DNA of 38,585 bases, from assembly GCA_030728985.1 (NCBI GenBank), contig JANQYI010000028.1:1-38585 (forward strand), given 5' to 3'. This document shows positions 7,790 through 16,230 of this stretch, piece after piece. The notes under the pieces were generated by a model that saw only the letters and a program-made list of their open reading frames with translations, searched no databases and had not been told where the DNA came from. The stretch's first letter is position 1; each line of letters opens with the position of its first letter. The position numbers were made by a program, and so were the translations under genes. This DNA is from Burkholderiaceae bacterium (GTDB taxonomy: Bacteria > Pseudomonadota > Gammaproteobacteria > Burkholderiales > Burkholderiaceae_B).

Positions 7790-8724
7790 CTCAACTGTTT
7801 AAATGGGTGTATCGCATACTGTTGATACTGATAGTATGTGTAAATAGCGCATCTGCAGAAAACAAAACTATTAAAATTGTTTTTGTTGGTGACATCATGC
7901 TGGATGATCTACCTGGCAAATATATAAAAGATGGAAACGACCCCTTCGCTTCTTTCTCAGCACTTTTTCAGTCTGCAGACCTAACGATTGGCAATCTTGA
8001 ATGCGTTGTGGGAACGTCTGGCATCGCAGAAGACAAACCATTTGTATTACGCGCGCATCCACGCGTATTGCCTGTACTCAAAAAACATTTCAGCGCTCTG
8101 TCCCTTGCGAACAACCATAGTGGTGATTTCGGACCCGCGGCATTTTCATCTATGCTTGATTTGCTTAATGAGTCCGGGATCAAGTATTTTGGAGGAGGCA
8201 GAAATCTTCAGGAAGTCTACGCGCCAATTATTTTCGACATCAAAGGCAAGCGTATCGCCTTGCTAGCCTACAACTTGTTTTTTCCGCGCAGCTTTGAAGC
8301 GCTCGATGATCGGCCCGGAAATGCCTGGGGTGAAAATGATTATGTGCGTGAAGGAATCAGACGTGCACGCAGTGTTCATCAAGCGGATATTGTCATCACC
8401 TACCCTCACTGGGGATGGGAAAATGAAAAGATCGCCTCAGCCAATCAAGTTGCCTTAGCGCATCTGATGATAGACAGTGGCGCAGATGCCGTCATTGGTG
8501 GACATCCGCACGTCACACAAAATATTGAAATTTACAAAGGTAAGACGATTTTTTATAGTCTCGGTAATTTTGTTTTTGATAGTTTTGATACAGAAGAAAC
8601 CAATACGGGCTGGGCTGTAGAAATGACGATCCAAGCTGACTCGACCATTTCATGGAATATCTATGAAGCCAAGCTCGATGGCAACGGAATTCCACGCAAC
8701 AATGGACAAATCAAATTTCCTTAG
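7777..8724 (+). CDS. CapA family protein (PGA_cap, metallophosphatase-like)
   Basis: This is a member of the CapA/PgsA family named for poly-gamma-glutamate capsule synthesis. The domain has a metallophosphoesterase-like fold with GDIMLDD near residue 40, GNLECVV, ANNHSGDFG, YPHWGWEN and GGHPHVTQ, followed by FYSLGNFVFDS. The length of about 315 aa fits the single-domain form. The N-terminus carries a signal or anchor helix (ILLILIVCVNSASA), so the protein acts outside the cytoplasm. The ATG at 7777 was chosen. The ATG at 7786 overlaps the upstream stop and is equally possible, and a TTG at 7765 is less likely. No capB/capC genes are present, so capsule synthesis is doubtful. A cell-envelope hydrolase role is more likely. 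The 3' end overlaps the convergent ligase gene by 14 bp. Confidence 0.88.
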   Translation: MHTMTQLFKWVYRILLILIVCVNSASAENKTIKIVFVGDIMLDDLPGKYIKDGNDPFASFSALFQSADLTIGNLECVVGTSGIAEDKPFVLRAHPRVLPVLKKHFSALSLANNHSGDFGPAAFSSMLDLLNESGIKYFGGGRNLQEVYAPIIFDIKGKRIALLAYNLFFPRSFEALDDRPGNAWGENDYVREGIRRARSVHQADIVITYPHWGWENEKIASANQVALAHLMIDSGADAVIGGHPHVTQNIEIYKGKTIFYSLGNFVFDSFDTEETNTGWAVEMTIQADSTISWNIYEAKLDGNGIPRNNGQIKFP

Positions 8725-10819
8725 GTGCCAGTATCACCACGGCATCGGCGGCAATAGCGGACTGCCCCGCTTCCATGACTAACAGTGGATTCATTTCCGC
8801 CTCGAGCAACCGATCACCCAACGATGCTAACAACGTCGAAAATCCAATGATCGCGTCAATAGCAGCATTGACATCAAGCTTGGGCTTGCTCCGATAACCA
8901 TCGAGCAAAGGCCAAGATTTCAGCTGCTGAAGTAAATCGAGCGCTTGTTCACGGGATATCACCTTACCGGGAGGCATGAGGGATAAAACACTATCGTTCA
9001 TGAGCTCTGCAGTCACCCCGCCCATTCCGACCATCAGCGCCGTGCCTAATGGATCACGATGCATACCCACAATCAACTCTACCGGGGCGCGCAGCATCGG
9101 TTGGATGATGAATGAATCGGCATGAATGCCTGTGTGTGTACGTACATCTGTCACCATCTGATCAAAAGCTTTTGGTAACGATTCAGCCGTTAATCCTAAA
9201 CGTACACCACCTACCTCCGATTTATGAACAATCTCGGACGATAAGACTTTCAACACGACAGGGCCTGTCAGTTTTTGTGCAGCGCGCACAGCTTCTTGTG
9301 CGCTGTGCACAACTTCTGTTTGAGCGCAGTCGATACCATACTGACCAAAAAGAGTACTCGCTTCAAATTCATTCAATGCGCCTTCACGCTCAACAAATGC
9401 TGTGCAATCTGGCGCCTTGAGTAATGGTGTAAACGTGGGTAATGCCTTGGAGATCCTTCCCATTGCGTTGAAGGCGATGGCGCATGCGTCTGGATTTAAA
9501 AAGGCAGGTATCCCACGACCTTCAAGGACTTGAACAACATTTGGCGCGTGCGGACTGACATACGCCAAAATAGGTTTATCCGAGTCACCTAGACAATCCC
9601 GTATTGCATCCGCCACTAAATCTGGCATCGCCAGACTTGATGAACCGACGACAACCACCAAGGCCTCATAAAGAGGACTCGCAAGCACAGCACGGATAAT
9701 CCCGCGTAGCAGTACTGGATCTAGACCAGCGAGCGTAACATCGATCGGATTTCGATCTAGAGCCGCCTCATCGCCTTTTTGTAAATCGCGTAATGTCTGC
9801 GCTGTCACTGGATCGGGTGGAGGTGTCTCGAAACCCGCCACCCCCAAACTGTCGGCAATCAACGTGCCCGCACCGCCCGTCGACGTCAGCACAGCGATAC
9901 GCTGACCTTTTAAGACCCGGTGCGTCGTTAACGCCGAACAGATGTCTAACAGATCATTGAATTGCTCAGCGCGTATGACACCAATCTGTTTAAAGAAGGC
10001 GTCATACATCCTATCGGACCCAGCCATTGCACCGGTATGAGAAACCGCCGCACGTGCGCCTGCTTCTGATCTGCCAACCTTGTACGCGATGACGGGTTTA
10101 CCTGCCGCTCGCGCGACTTCGACAGCGCGTCGGAAACGTTCCGGATGGCGAATCGTTTCCACATAAAGCGTAATGACGTATGTTGCAGGGTCTTTTGCGA
10201 GATACTCGACGAAATCAGATAACTCGAGATCGACTTCATTACTGGTTGAAATCAGCTTTGAGAAGCCAATGCCGCGCGCGACACCACGCGATAAGATTGA
10301 ACCCAGAATACCCCCGCTTTGTGAAACAAGGCCTACCGAACCCGCTTCGAGTCCATTCATTTCAAGCGCAGCGCTTGCTGACAAAATAATCCGATCTGTC
10401 AGATTGACGAGTCCGATCGTATTCGGCCCCAAGATCCTCATTCCGCCAGTCGCCTGCATCAGCGCAGCCTGACGAGAAGCACCCTCCTCACCCGTTTCCC
10501 CGAAACCACTGGCCAATACAATCGCAGCAGCCGTCCCTCGCTCAGCAAGCTCACGCACCGCTTCGTGCGCTCTGGCCGCACCAAGCAGCACGATCGCGAC
10601 ATCGGGCGCCTCAGGCAGCTCTGCAATACTCGCATAACAAGGGAGCTCTCCAATCTTGTCCGCTTTCGGATTGACGGGATAAACCTGACCCGCATAACCG
10701 TGTTTCATCAGATAGGTAATCGGACGACCCGTTGTTTTCCGCGGGTCAGCAGAGGCACCAATCACCGCGACACTGCGTGGCTGCATCAAGCGAGCAATCG
10801 CATCCATGTCTTGACTCAT
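8711..10819 (-). CDS. ADP-forming acyl-CoA (acetate--CoA ligase family) synthetase
   Basis: A 702-aa single-chain NDP-forming acyl-CoA synthetase. It interconverts an acid, CoA and ATP with acyl-CoA, ADP and phosphate through a phospho-histidine. The N-terminal CoA-binding Rossmann domain has VIGASADPRKTTGRPITYL at about 19-37. The succinyl-CoA-ligase-like domain carries SQSGGILGS and the phospho-acceptor His261 in AVSHTGAMAG. A second flavodoxin-like domain follows, then a C-terminal ATP-grasp domain with VVLKVLSSEIVHKSEVGGV at about 520. The ATG overlaps the TGA of the crotonase gene by 4 bp, so the two are translationally coupled. Context with a Bug receptor suggests that it activates an imported organic acid. 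The acid itself is not predictable. Confidence 0.9.
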   Translation of the reverse strand: MSQDMDAIARLMQPRSVAVIGASADPRKTTGRPITYLMKHGYAGQVYPVNPKADKIGELPCYASIAELPEAPDVAIVLLGAARAHEAVRELAERGTAAAIVLASGFGETGEEGASRQAALMQATGGMRILGPNTIGLVNLTDRIILSASAALEMNGLEAGSVGLVSQSGGILGSILSRGVARGIGFSKLISTSNEVDLELSDFVEYLAKDPATYVITLYVETIRHPERFRRAVEVARAAGKPVIAYKVGRSEAGARAAVSHTGAMAGSDRMYDAFFKQIGVIRAEQFNDLLDICSALTTHRVLKGQRIAVLTSTGGAGTLIADSLGVAGFETPPPDPVTAQTLRDLQKGDEAALDRNPIDVTLAGLDPVLLRGIIRAVLASPLYEALVVVVGSSSLAMPDLVADAIRDCLGDSDKPILAYVSPHAPNVVQVLEGRGIPAFLNPDACAIAFNAMGRISKALPTFTPLLKAPDCTAFVEREGALNEFEASTLFGQYGIDCAQTEVVHSAQEAVRAAQKLTGPVVLKVLSSEIVHKSEVGGVRLGLTAESLPKAFDQMVTDVRTHTGIHADSFIIQPMLRAPVELIVGMHRDPLGTALMVGMGGVTAELMNDSVLSLMPPGKVISREQALDLLQQLKSWPLLDGYRSKPKLDVNAAIDAIIGFSTLLASLGDRLLEAEMNPLLVMEAGQSAIAADAVVILAPKEI

Positions 10820-11610
10820 ACTTTTTTGGCAGCCGCTGTACGCTCTAGAAATGCCATCACGGCCTCGCGGTGCTCGCTACTTGTATAGCAAATGCCCTGT
10901 GCCTGACTGCCCTGCGCAAAGACCTGCGTCGCACTCAATTCGAAGGTTTGATTCAAAATAGTTTTGCCCAATGCGAGTGCTATAGCGGATCCTTGACTGA
11001 GGGCTTTGGCCCAAGCTTGCGCATCCGCAACGAGTCCCTCCTCCGTACTCATTTGATCCGCGAGACCTAGGGTGAGGGCCTCTTGTGCCTCTACTTTCCT
11101 ACCACTAAAAATCAACGCCTTCGCCTTTGGCAAACCCACCCGTCGAGGCAGGAAATACATGCCACCGCCGTCTGGAATCAAACCGCGATTGATATATGAC
11201 CAGCTAAAACTCGCGCTCGGGCTCACCATCACAAAATCACACGCCAAAGCTGTGTCAGCGCCCAACCCCGAAGCTGAACCGTTCACTGCTGCGATCGTAG
11301 GTTTGGGCATCGTAAAGAGAAGGGACTGCGTATGATGAACGCGTTGCTGACGCGCCCAGCCATTAAAAGCAACTTCTCCAGGAGGCGCCTTCATCCGCTT
11401 TTCCATGCCGGCGACATCGCCGCCGGCACAAAACCCCTTGCCGCGACCCGTCAGAACCATGGCGCGAATACCGCGATCCGTTGCGATACCCTCCAAGACC
11501 TCGATGAATTCGCTACGCATCGTATCGCTCATCGCGTTGCGTTTTTCTGGTCGATTCAGGTATACGGTTGCTATACCGTCTGTCACGCTCACTTCGATCA
11601 ATTCACTCAT
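10816..11610 (-). CDS. Enoyl-CoA hydratase/isomerase family protein (PaaG-like acid residues)
   Basis: A 264-aa crotonase-fold enzyme. Oxyanion-hole segments are GKGFCAGGDVAGM near residue 58 and GSASGLGADTALACDF near 111. At the two positions where true hydratases carry Glu, this protein has Asp119 and Asp147 (motif GLIPDGGG). That pattern resembles PaaG-type isomerases more than a classical hydratase, so double-bond isomerisation or another acyl-CoA reaction is as likely as hydration. It sits between a Bug receptor (44 bp upstream) and an ADP-forming ligase (4-bp overlap), which supports a three-gene catabolic operon. The C-terminal end (AFLERTAAAKKV) is typical. Confidence 0.88.
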   Translation of the reverse strand: MSELIEVSVTDGIATVYLNRPEKRNAMSDTMRSEFIEVLEGIATDRGIRAMVLTGRGKGFCAGGDVAGMEKRMKAPPGEVAFNGWARQQRVHHTQSLLFTMPKPTIAAVNGSASGLGADTALACDFVMVSPSASFSWSYINRGLIPDGGGMYFLPRRVGLPKAKALIFSGRKVEAQEALTLGLADQMSTEEGLVADAQAWAKALSQGSAIALALGKTILNQTFELSATQVFAQGSQAQGICYTSSEHREAVMAFLERTAAAKKV

Positions 11611-11654
11611 GATGCTCTCTTAACGATGATGGGTACGTCGGCAGGAAAATAAAA

Positions 11655-12644
11655 TTAATTCGGTTGGATTTTTGCGGCTTTCACAACGGCAGCCCAACGC
11701 TTTTGCTCCGCGTTGACATAATCTGCCAGTTCTTTTGGTGTGCCCGCTGAAATCACCAGACCCTCACCCTCAACGCGTTTACGAAATACTTCAGATTTCG
11801 CGGCTTTAGCAGTTGCGGCATTCAGTTTGTTAATAATCGCGGTGGGTGTGCCGGTCGGTACAAAAAATCCATACCAACTTTCAGCGGCATAGCCAGGCAC
11901 GCCTGCTTCGGCGATGGTGGGGACATCAGGACGAACCGGCGAACGATCGGAGGTCGTCACACCCAACGCGCGGACTTTACCATTTTCAATTAATGGTGCC
12001 GCAGCGGTCGCAGTCGCAAACATCATGTTGACCTGACCACCTAACAGATCATTCAGTGCAGGACCTGCGCCTTTGTATGGAATATGCGTCATACTGACGC
12101 CCGCCAAGTTATTGAATAGCTCACCCGCTAAATGCGCGGAGGTCCCCACGCCTTGCGAGGCAAAGGTCAGCTTGCCGGGATCGGCCTTCGCGGCCGCGAT
12201 GAGCTCTTTAACATTTTTATACGGGCTACTCGCAGGCACCACCAAGATATTGGGTGAGCGGCCAATCAATACAACAGGGTCAAACGCCTTGACTGTATCA
12301 AAGGGGAGTTTGCTACGCAGACTTGGATTTACCGCATGGGCAAACGTCGCGATCAAGATCGTGTTTCCATCAGGCGCGCTCTTGGCTACGGAATCCGTAC
12401 CAATCACCGTTCCAGCGCCAGGTTTATTTTCAACAATCACATTTTGTCCGAGTTCCTGCGACATTGCCGCGCCTAACGTGCGGGCAACTGTATCGGTGCC
12501 ACCGCCTGGAGAAAAAGGCACGATGATCCGAATCGGTCGATCCGTCGACTTGCTCTGCGCGAGGACGAGTGATGAAGCGCCAAAAACTGGAACAAGCATG
12601 ACTAGGGCGACGAGCTTGCTAAAACGAGCTTTCAATATGTTCAT
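11655..12644 (-). CDS. Bug/TctC-type tripartite tricarboxylate transporter substrate-binding protein
   Basis: A periplasmic receptor of 329 aa that captures a carboxylated or related small molecule. The signal peptide spans about residues 1-30 (ending SLVLAQ). The mature start IRIIVPFSPGGGTDTVAR is the family hallmark, and ENKPGAGTVIGTDSVAKS and HIPYKGAGPALNDLLGGQ are also typical. No membrane partners (TctA/TctB) are in the window, which is common because Bug genes are often orphan. It is the first gene of a minus-strand set with a crotonase and an acyl-CoA ligase, so the ligand is probably the acid they process. It is divergent from an IclR regulator, which likely controls it. Confidence 0.93.
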   Translation of the reverse strand: MNILKARFSKLVALVMLVPVFGASSLVLAQSKSTDRPIRIIVPFSPGGGTDTVARTLGAAMSQELGQNVIVENKPGAGTVIGTDSVAKSAPDGNTILIATFAHAVNPSLRSKLPFDTVKAFDPVVLIGRSPNILVVPASSPYKNVKELIAAAKADPGKLTFASQGVGTSAHLAGELFNNLAGVSMTHIPYKGAGPALNDLLGGQVNMMFATATAAAPLIENGKVRALGVTTSDRSPVRPDVPTIAEAGVPGYAAESWYGFFVPTGTPTAIINKLNAATAKAAKSEVFRKRVEGEGLVISAGTPKELADYVNAEQKRWAAVVKAAKIQPN

Positions 12645-12678
12645 CTGGATGATCTCCGTTTTGTTTGAGCGAATTGTT

Positions 12679-12707
12679 TTTATAATTTTTTTACTTTTTT
12701 TAGTCTA
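12679..12707 (-). promoter_or_regulatory. Candidate promoter for the Bug-crotonase-ligase operon
   Basis: Read on the minus strand, TAGACT (12707-12702) and TATAAA (12684-12679) are separated by 17 bp, in a very A/T-rich divergent gap, 34 bp ahead of the Bug start. The -10 element is good and the -35 element moderate. An IclR operator is expected here, but no clear palindrome was seen. Confidence 0.4.
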
Positions 12708-12769
12708 TTCCGGTCCTAGCTATGTTGCCCATGGCACAATTCCACCTAGTAGAATTTAAAAGAAAGCGT

Positions 12770-13543
12770 ATGCCAATCTCGCCTAGCCAATCCGACCCTA
12801 ATCGCTCTTTGCTGCGCGGCCTAGAAATTCTTCGCGCCTTCCGCCCTGGCAGCGATATCTTGGGGAATGCTGAAATTGCGGAACGCACGGGTTTACCCAA
12901 GTCAACGGTCAGCAGACTAACGGGGACGCTTCTTAAGGCTGGCTTCCTTTTTTACTCTCCCGACCAACAAGGCTACCACCTGGGTGTTGCCGTACTGAGT
13001 CTGTCTCACTCGATGCGTGGTGGCTCAAAACTGCTTCAAATCGCCCGTGCACCGATGCTATCCGAAGCAAAACGGCTACGCGTAAATGTGGGACTTGCAT
13101 TAGCAGACCGCGATGAAATGGTTTACCTTGAAACCTTGCGCTTCTCTGGAAACACCTCATTGCGACAGGTCGTATCTGGTCAACGCGTTCCAATGGCATT
13201 GACGTCTCTCGGTCGAGCTTATCTGAGCACACTTCCCCTCAAAGAAAGACGTGAGCGTCTCTCCCAATTAAAACTTAAACACCCTCGAGACTGGTCGATA
13301 CTCAGTCGTGAAATCACTCTGTCCATCCAATCAGTTCAACGCGACGGATGGTGTGTCGCAAGCTGGCAACCACACGTGGTCGCACTCGCGACACCAGTGG
13401 TGCTCGACGCGCAGTCCAATTACGTTTTGAATATGAGCATTCATGCTGACGAAACGCCAGCGGTCGTGACGCAACGCCTAGCCCCCGAACTCATGCGTCT
13501 GCGCAAACAACTGATTGATTCGTACAGCCGCACTTTAGGATAG
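12770..13543 (+). CDS. IclR family transcriptional regulator
   Basis: An N-terminal winged helix-turn-helix (residues about 12-75 of the chosen form) includes SLLRGLEILRAF and ERTGLPKSTVSRLTGTL. A C-terminal IclR effector domain follows, with LRQVVSGQRVPMALTSLGRAYL. The start was set at the ATG at 12770, which gives a 257-aa protein with a usual lead before the HTH and an A/G-rich ribosome site. An ATG at 12722 in frame would add 16 residues and sits closer to the promoter zone. Divergent orientation to the Bug-crotonase-ligase genes makes it their likely local regulator, with an acid or CoA intermediate as effector. modA begins 41 bp downstream on the same strand. Confidence 0.9.
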   Translation: MPISPSQSDPNRSLLRGLEILRAFRPGSDILGNAEIAERTGLPKSTVSRLTGTLLKAGFLFYSPDQQGYHLGVAVLSLSHSMRGGSKLLQIARAPMLSEAKRLRVNVGLALADRDEMVYLETLRFSGNTSLRQVVSGQRVPMALTSLGRAYLSTLPLKERRERLSQLKLKHPRDWSILSREITLSIQSVQRDGWCVASWQPHVVALATPVVLDAQSNYVLNMSIHADETPAVVTQRLAPELMRLRKQLIDSYSRTLG

Positions 13544-13584
13544 ACAGGCTATGATGCTGATCACCACCATACTCGCTTCACACG

Positions 13585-14403
13585 ATGATGACGCACCAGC
13601 CCTTTAAGTTCTCAAACGACACCTTGCTTGCTGCTATTGTCGCCTTACTTTTGTTTGTTGGATCCGCGTCTTGGTCGGCTCCTGCCAAAAGTTCACCAAG
13701 TATCGTAACGGTCGCTGCAGCCTCCGATCTCAAATTTGCGATCGAAGAAGTCGCGTCGGAGTTCGAAAAGCAAACCGGTCACAAACTACGACTGATTTTT
13801 GGCTCTTCAGGGAACTTTTATTCTCAGTTGCTGCAGGGCGCGCCTTTTCATTTATTTATGTCTGCTGACGAAGTCTTTGTCTTCAAACTCGCAGCGGCTA
13901 ACAAAACAGTCGACCAAGGCAAATTGTATGCATTTGGTCGGATCGGCCTCATGGTGCCGAAAGGATCGTCTATCAAAACAGACGCTCAGCTTGAAGGGAT
14001 TGCGGCAGCATTAAAGAGCGGGAAAATTAAACGTTTTTCCATCGCCAATCCCGCGCATGCGCCTTACGGGATGCGCGCCAAAGAAGCCCTGCAACATGTG
14101 GGGCTCTGGTCTAAAATAGAACCTCTGCTTGTGTTGGGTGAAAACGTGTCACAGGCCGCGCAGTTCGCAACCTCAGGCTCGACTCAGGGAGGCATCATCG
14201 CCTACTCTCTAGCTTTAGCACCGCAAGTTGCGCGACTTGGGGATTTTGCTTTGATTCCTGAAAATTGGCATACGCCTCTTGCCCAACGCATGGTGCTGAT
14301 GAGAGATGCCCCCGCAGGCGCCCAAGCATTTTATGATTATCTGTCCACACCTGCCGCCCAACGCATCATGATCAAATACGGCTTTACCATGCCGAGGCCA
14401 TAG
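13585..14403 (+). CDS. modA: Molybdate ABC transporter substrate-binding protein
   Basis: The periplasmic molybdate/tungstate receptor of the ModABC importer. A signal peptide covers about residues 1-32 (TLLAAIVALLLFVGSASWSA). The mature domain opens with VTVAAASDLKFAIEEVASEF, and the oxyanion-binding features ASDL and FGSSGNF are present. GAPFHLFMSADE and NPAHAPYGMRAKEAL are also typical of ModA. The length of 272 aa is normal. Two ATGs are adjacent (13585 and 13588) and the ribosome site is poor. The gene lies 41 bp after iclR, so read-through is possible. No ModE-type operator was recognised ahead of it. It overlaps nothing and is followed by modB after 4 bp. Confidence 0.92.
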   Translation: MMTHQPFKFSNDTLLAAIVALLLFVGSASWSAPAKSSPSIVTVAAASDLKFAIEEVASEFEKQTGHKLRLIFGSSGNFYSQLLQGAPFHLFMSADEVFVFKLAAANKTVDQGKLYAFGRIGLMVPKGSSIKTDAQLEGIAAALKSGKIKRFSIANPAHAPYGMRAKEALQHVGLWSKIEPLLVLGENVSQAAQFATSGSTQGGIIAYSLALAPQVARLGDFALIPENWHTPLAQRMVLMRDAPAGAQAFYDYLSTPAAQRIMIKYGFTMPRP

Positions 14404-14407
14404 CTCA

Positions 14408-15073
14408 ATGGACTGGCAAGCGCTCACACTTTCACTCAAGCTCGCGACCGTGACACTCGCGATGCTGCTGCCACTTGGACTGCTTTTAGGACGATGGCTT
14501 GCGTACACCCGCTTCAAGGGGAAATCTCTTGTCGAGGCAGCGGTCGTGTTGCCGCTCGTACTCCCCCCCACCGTTCTGGGCTATTACCTTTTAGTATCGC
14601 TTGGCGCTGCATCGCCACTGGGTAGCACCATGCAAAACCTGTTCGGCATTCAGCTCACCTTTAGCTTTACCGGTCTCGTTATTGCTTCCATCATTTTTAA
14701 TATCCCCTTCATGGTGCAACCGATTCAACGCGCTTTTGAGGCGATCCCTACCAACCTCTCTGAAGCCGCGATGGTCAGTGGGCTCAATAAATGGCAAACT
14801 TTCATCAAGATTGAGCTGCCTTTAGCTTGGCCCGGCTTGTTATCAGCGATAGTGCTGACATTCGTACATACGCTTGGAGAGTTTGGGGTGGTCTTGATGA
14901 TGGGTGGCAGCATACCGGGCGAAACTCAAACCATCGCGATTTCTATTTACGACCGCGTACAGGCTTTTGATTTACAAGCAGCAGACCGCATGGCCTTGTT
15001 GCTTCTCATACTCTCCATGCTAGCTGTCGCGGCTTCTTACTTTGCCGCTGCAAAAATGACGAGACGACGATGA
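14408..15073 (+). CDS. modB: Molybdate ABC transporter permease
   Basis: The inner-membrane channel of the ModABC system, 221 aa with about five or six transmembrane helices. The signature of the binding-protein-dependent permease family is present (EAAMVSGLNKWQTFIKIELP, which contacts the ATPase). VLPLVLPPTVLGYYLL and TLGEFGVVLMMGGSIPGETQT are hallmark ModB segments. It starts 4 bp after the modA stop, and its TGA overlaps the modC ATG by 4 bp, so the three genes form one operon. Its function depends on ModA and ModC and needs no further subunits. Confidence 0.94.
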   Translation: MDWQALTLSLKLATVTLAMLLPLGLLLGRWLAYTRFKGKSLVEAAVVLPLVLPPTVLGYYLLVSLGAASPLGSTMQNLFGIQLTFSFTGLVIASIIFNIPFMVQPIQRAFEAIPTNLSEAAMVSGLNKWQTFIKIELPLAWPGLLSAIVLTFVHTLGEFGVVLMMGGSIPGETQTIAISIYDRVQAFDLQAADRMALLLLILSMLAVAASYFAAAKMTRRR

Positions 15074-16218
15074 GCGGAATCGAGTCAACCACTTCCTTGC
15101 GCGTTCGTATCGATCAACAAGTCCCCATCGCCCTGCATGGGCAGCTCCACTGCGAAGCGGGTCAAATGCTGGCTTTGATTGGGCCTTCTGGCGCGGGAAA
15201 AACCTCCTTGCTACGTTCGATCGCCGGACTTTTACCCATGCGTGCAGGATGTGTTCGCGTCGCGGATGAAGTGTGGTTTGATCATGAAAAATCTATCAAC
15301 GTTAAAACGTTGCAACGACATGTCGGTTTCGTTTTTCAACATTACGCGTTGATGCCTCACTTGACAGCCATCGACGATGTGGCTTTGTCACTCAATGACC
15401 TTCCTCGAGTTGAACGTTTAGCGCGCGCACAAAGCTGGCTTGAAAAAGTCCACATCACAGGCGAACTGCAACAACGTAAACCGGCCCAACTTTCTGGCGG
15501 TCAACAACAACGCGTCGCGCTCGCACGCGCGCTGGCGCGTTCCCCAAAGGTACTGTTACTTGACGAGCCTTTCTCGGCGGTTGATCAACTGAGTCGACAA
15601 GGCCTTTATGAGCTTTTGGCTGATCTTAGAGCCGAGCTCAATATCCCGATTGTGTTAGTCACGCACGATCTCTTTGAGGCGCGTTTACTTGCGGATCAAA
15701 TCGCGGTGATGGACGCTGGGAGTATCGTTCAGCAAGGCACGCCGCTCGAGGTTTACAAGTCTCCAAGAAACGCGCGAGTAGCCGATCTCGTCGGTATCCG
15801 CAATCGCTTTCATGGACGATGGCTTGGTCCGGATTCCTCCTCTCGCCTTTCGGGTGTCGGTTTGCTCCAGTGGCTTGGCGAAGCCAATGGAGTAGATGGA
15901 CCTATTCTCAAAGTCCACGACAAAGGGAGACTTCAAAAAGGTCAAAATGTGACATGGGTTATTCAAACGGATGGCTTGACCTTACTCAACAGCAGGGATC
16001 AAAAATCATCGTCAGACCAGCAACATTGTGTTCAGATCATGGTTGCAGAAATCAAGCATTTGGGCGAATCATCGATTGTCACGCTCAATACCGACTTAGC
16101 ACCCAATGTAAATTTTAGAATGACTTTAACGGGCCCTCAACGCTCGAATATCTTCCAAAAAGATAAAATGAATCTGCTTCTCGACACAAGCTGGATTCAC
16201 ATCATGCCCCTTGTTTAA
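15070..16218 (+). CDS. modC: Molybdate ABC transporter ATP-binding protein
   Basis: The ATPase that drives molybdate import. Walker A is GPSGAGKTS at residues 38-46. The Q-loop is FQHYALMPH, the signature LSGGQQQR, Walker B LLLDEPFSAVD and the switch His lies in VTHDLFEA. A C-terminal extension (about 285-382) is a Mop/TOBE-like regulatory domain, with MVAEIKHLGESSIVTLN as its best-preserved part. The length of 382 aa fits ModC with a full TOBE region. It overlaps modB by 4 bp and converges on the CoA-transferase gene with 12 bp between stops. A molybdoenzyme that would use the metal is not in the window. Confidence 0.93.
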   Translation: MSGIESTTSLRVRIDQQVPIALHGQLHCEAGQMLALIGPSGAGKTSLLRSIAGLLPMRAGCVRVADEVWFDHEKSINVKTLQRHVGFVFQHYALMPHLTAIDDVALSLNDLPRVERLARAQSWLEKVHITGELQQRKPAQLSGGQQQRVALARALARSPKVLLLDEPFSAVDQLSRQGLYELLADLRAELNIPIVLVTHDLFEARLLADQIAVMDAGSIVQQGTPLEVYKSPRNARVADLVGIRNRFHGRWLGPDSSSRLSGVGLLQWLGEANGVDGPILKVHDKGRLQKGQNVTWVIQTDGLTLLNSRDQKSSSDQQHCVQIMVAEIKHLGESSIVTLNTDLAPNVNFRMTLTGPQRSNIFQKDKMNLLLDTSWIHIMPLV

Positions 16219-16230
16219 AAGAACAGTGTT

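Noticed and set aside
13544-13584. ModE operator or molybdenum cofactor riboswitch before modA
   Set aside because: The gap is only 41 bp and no ModE-like dyad or Moco leader fold was found.
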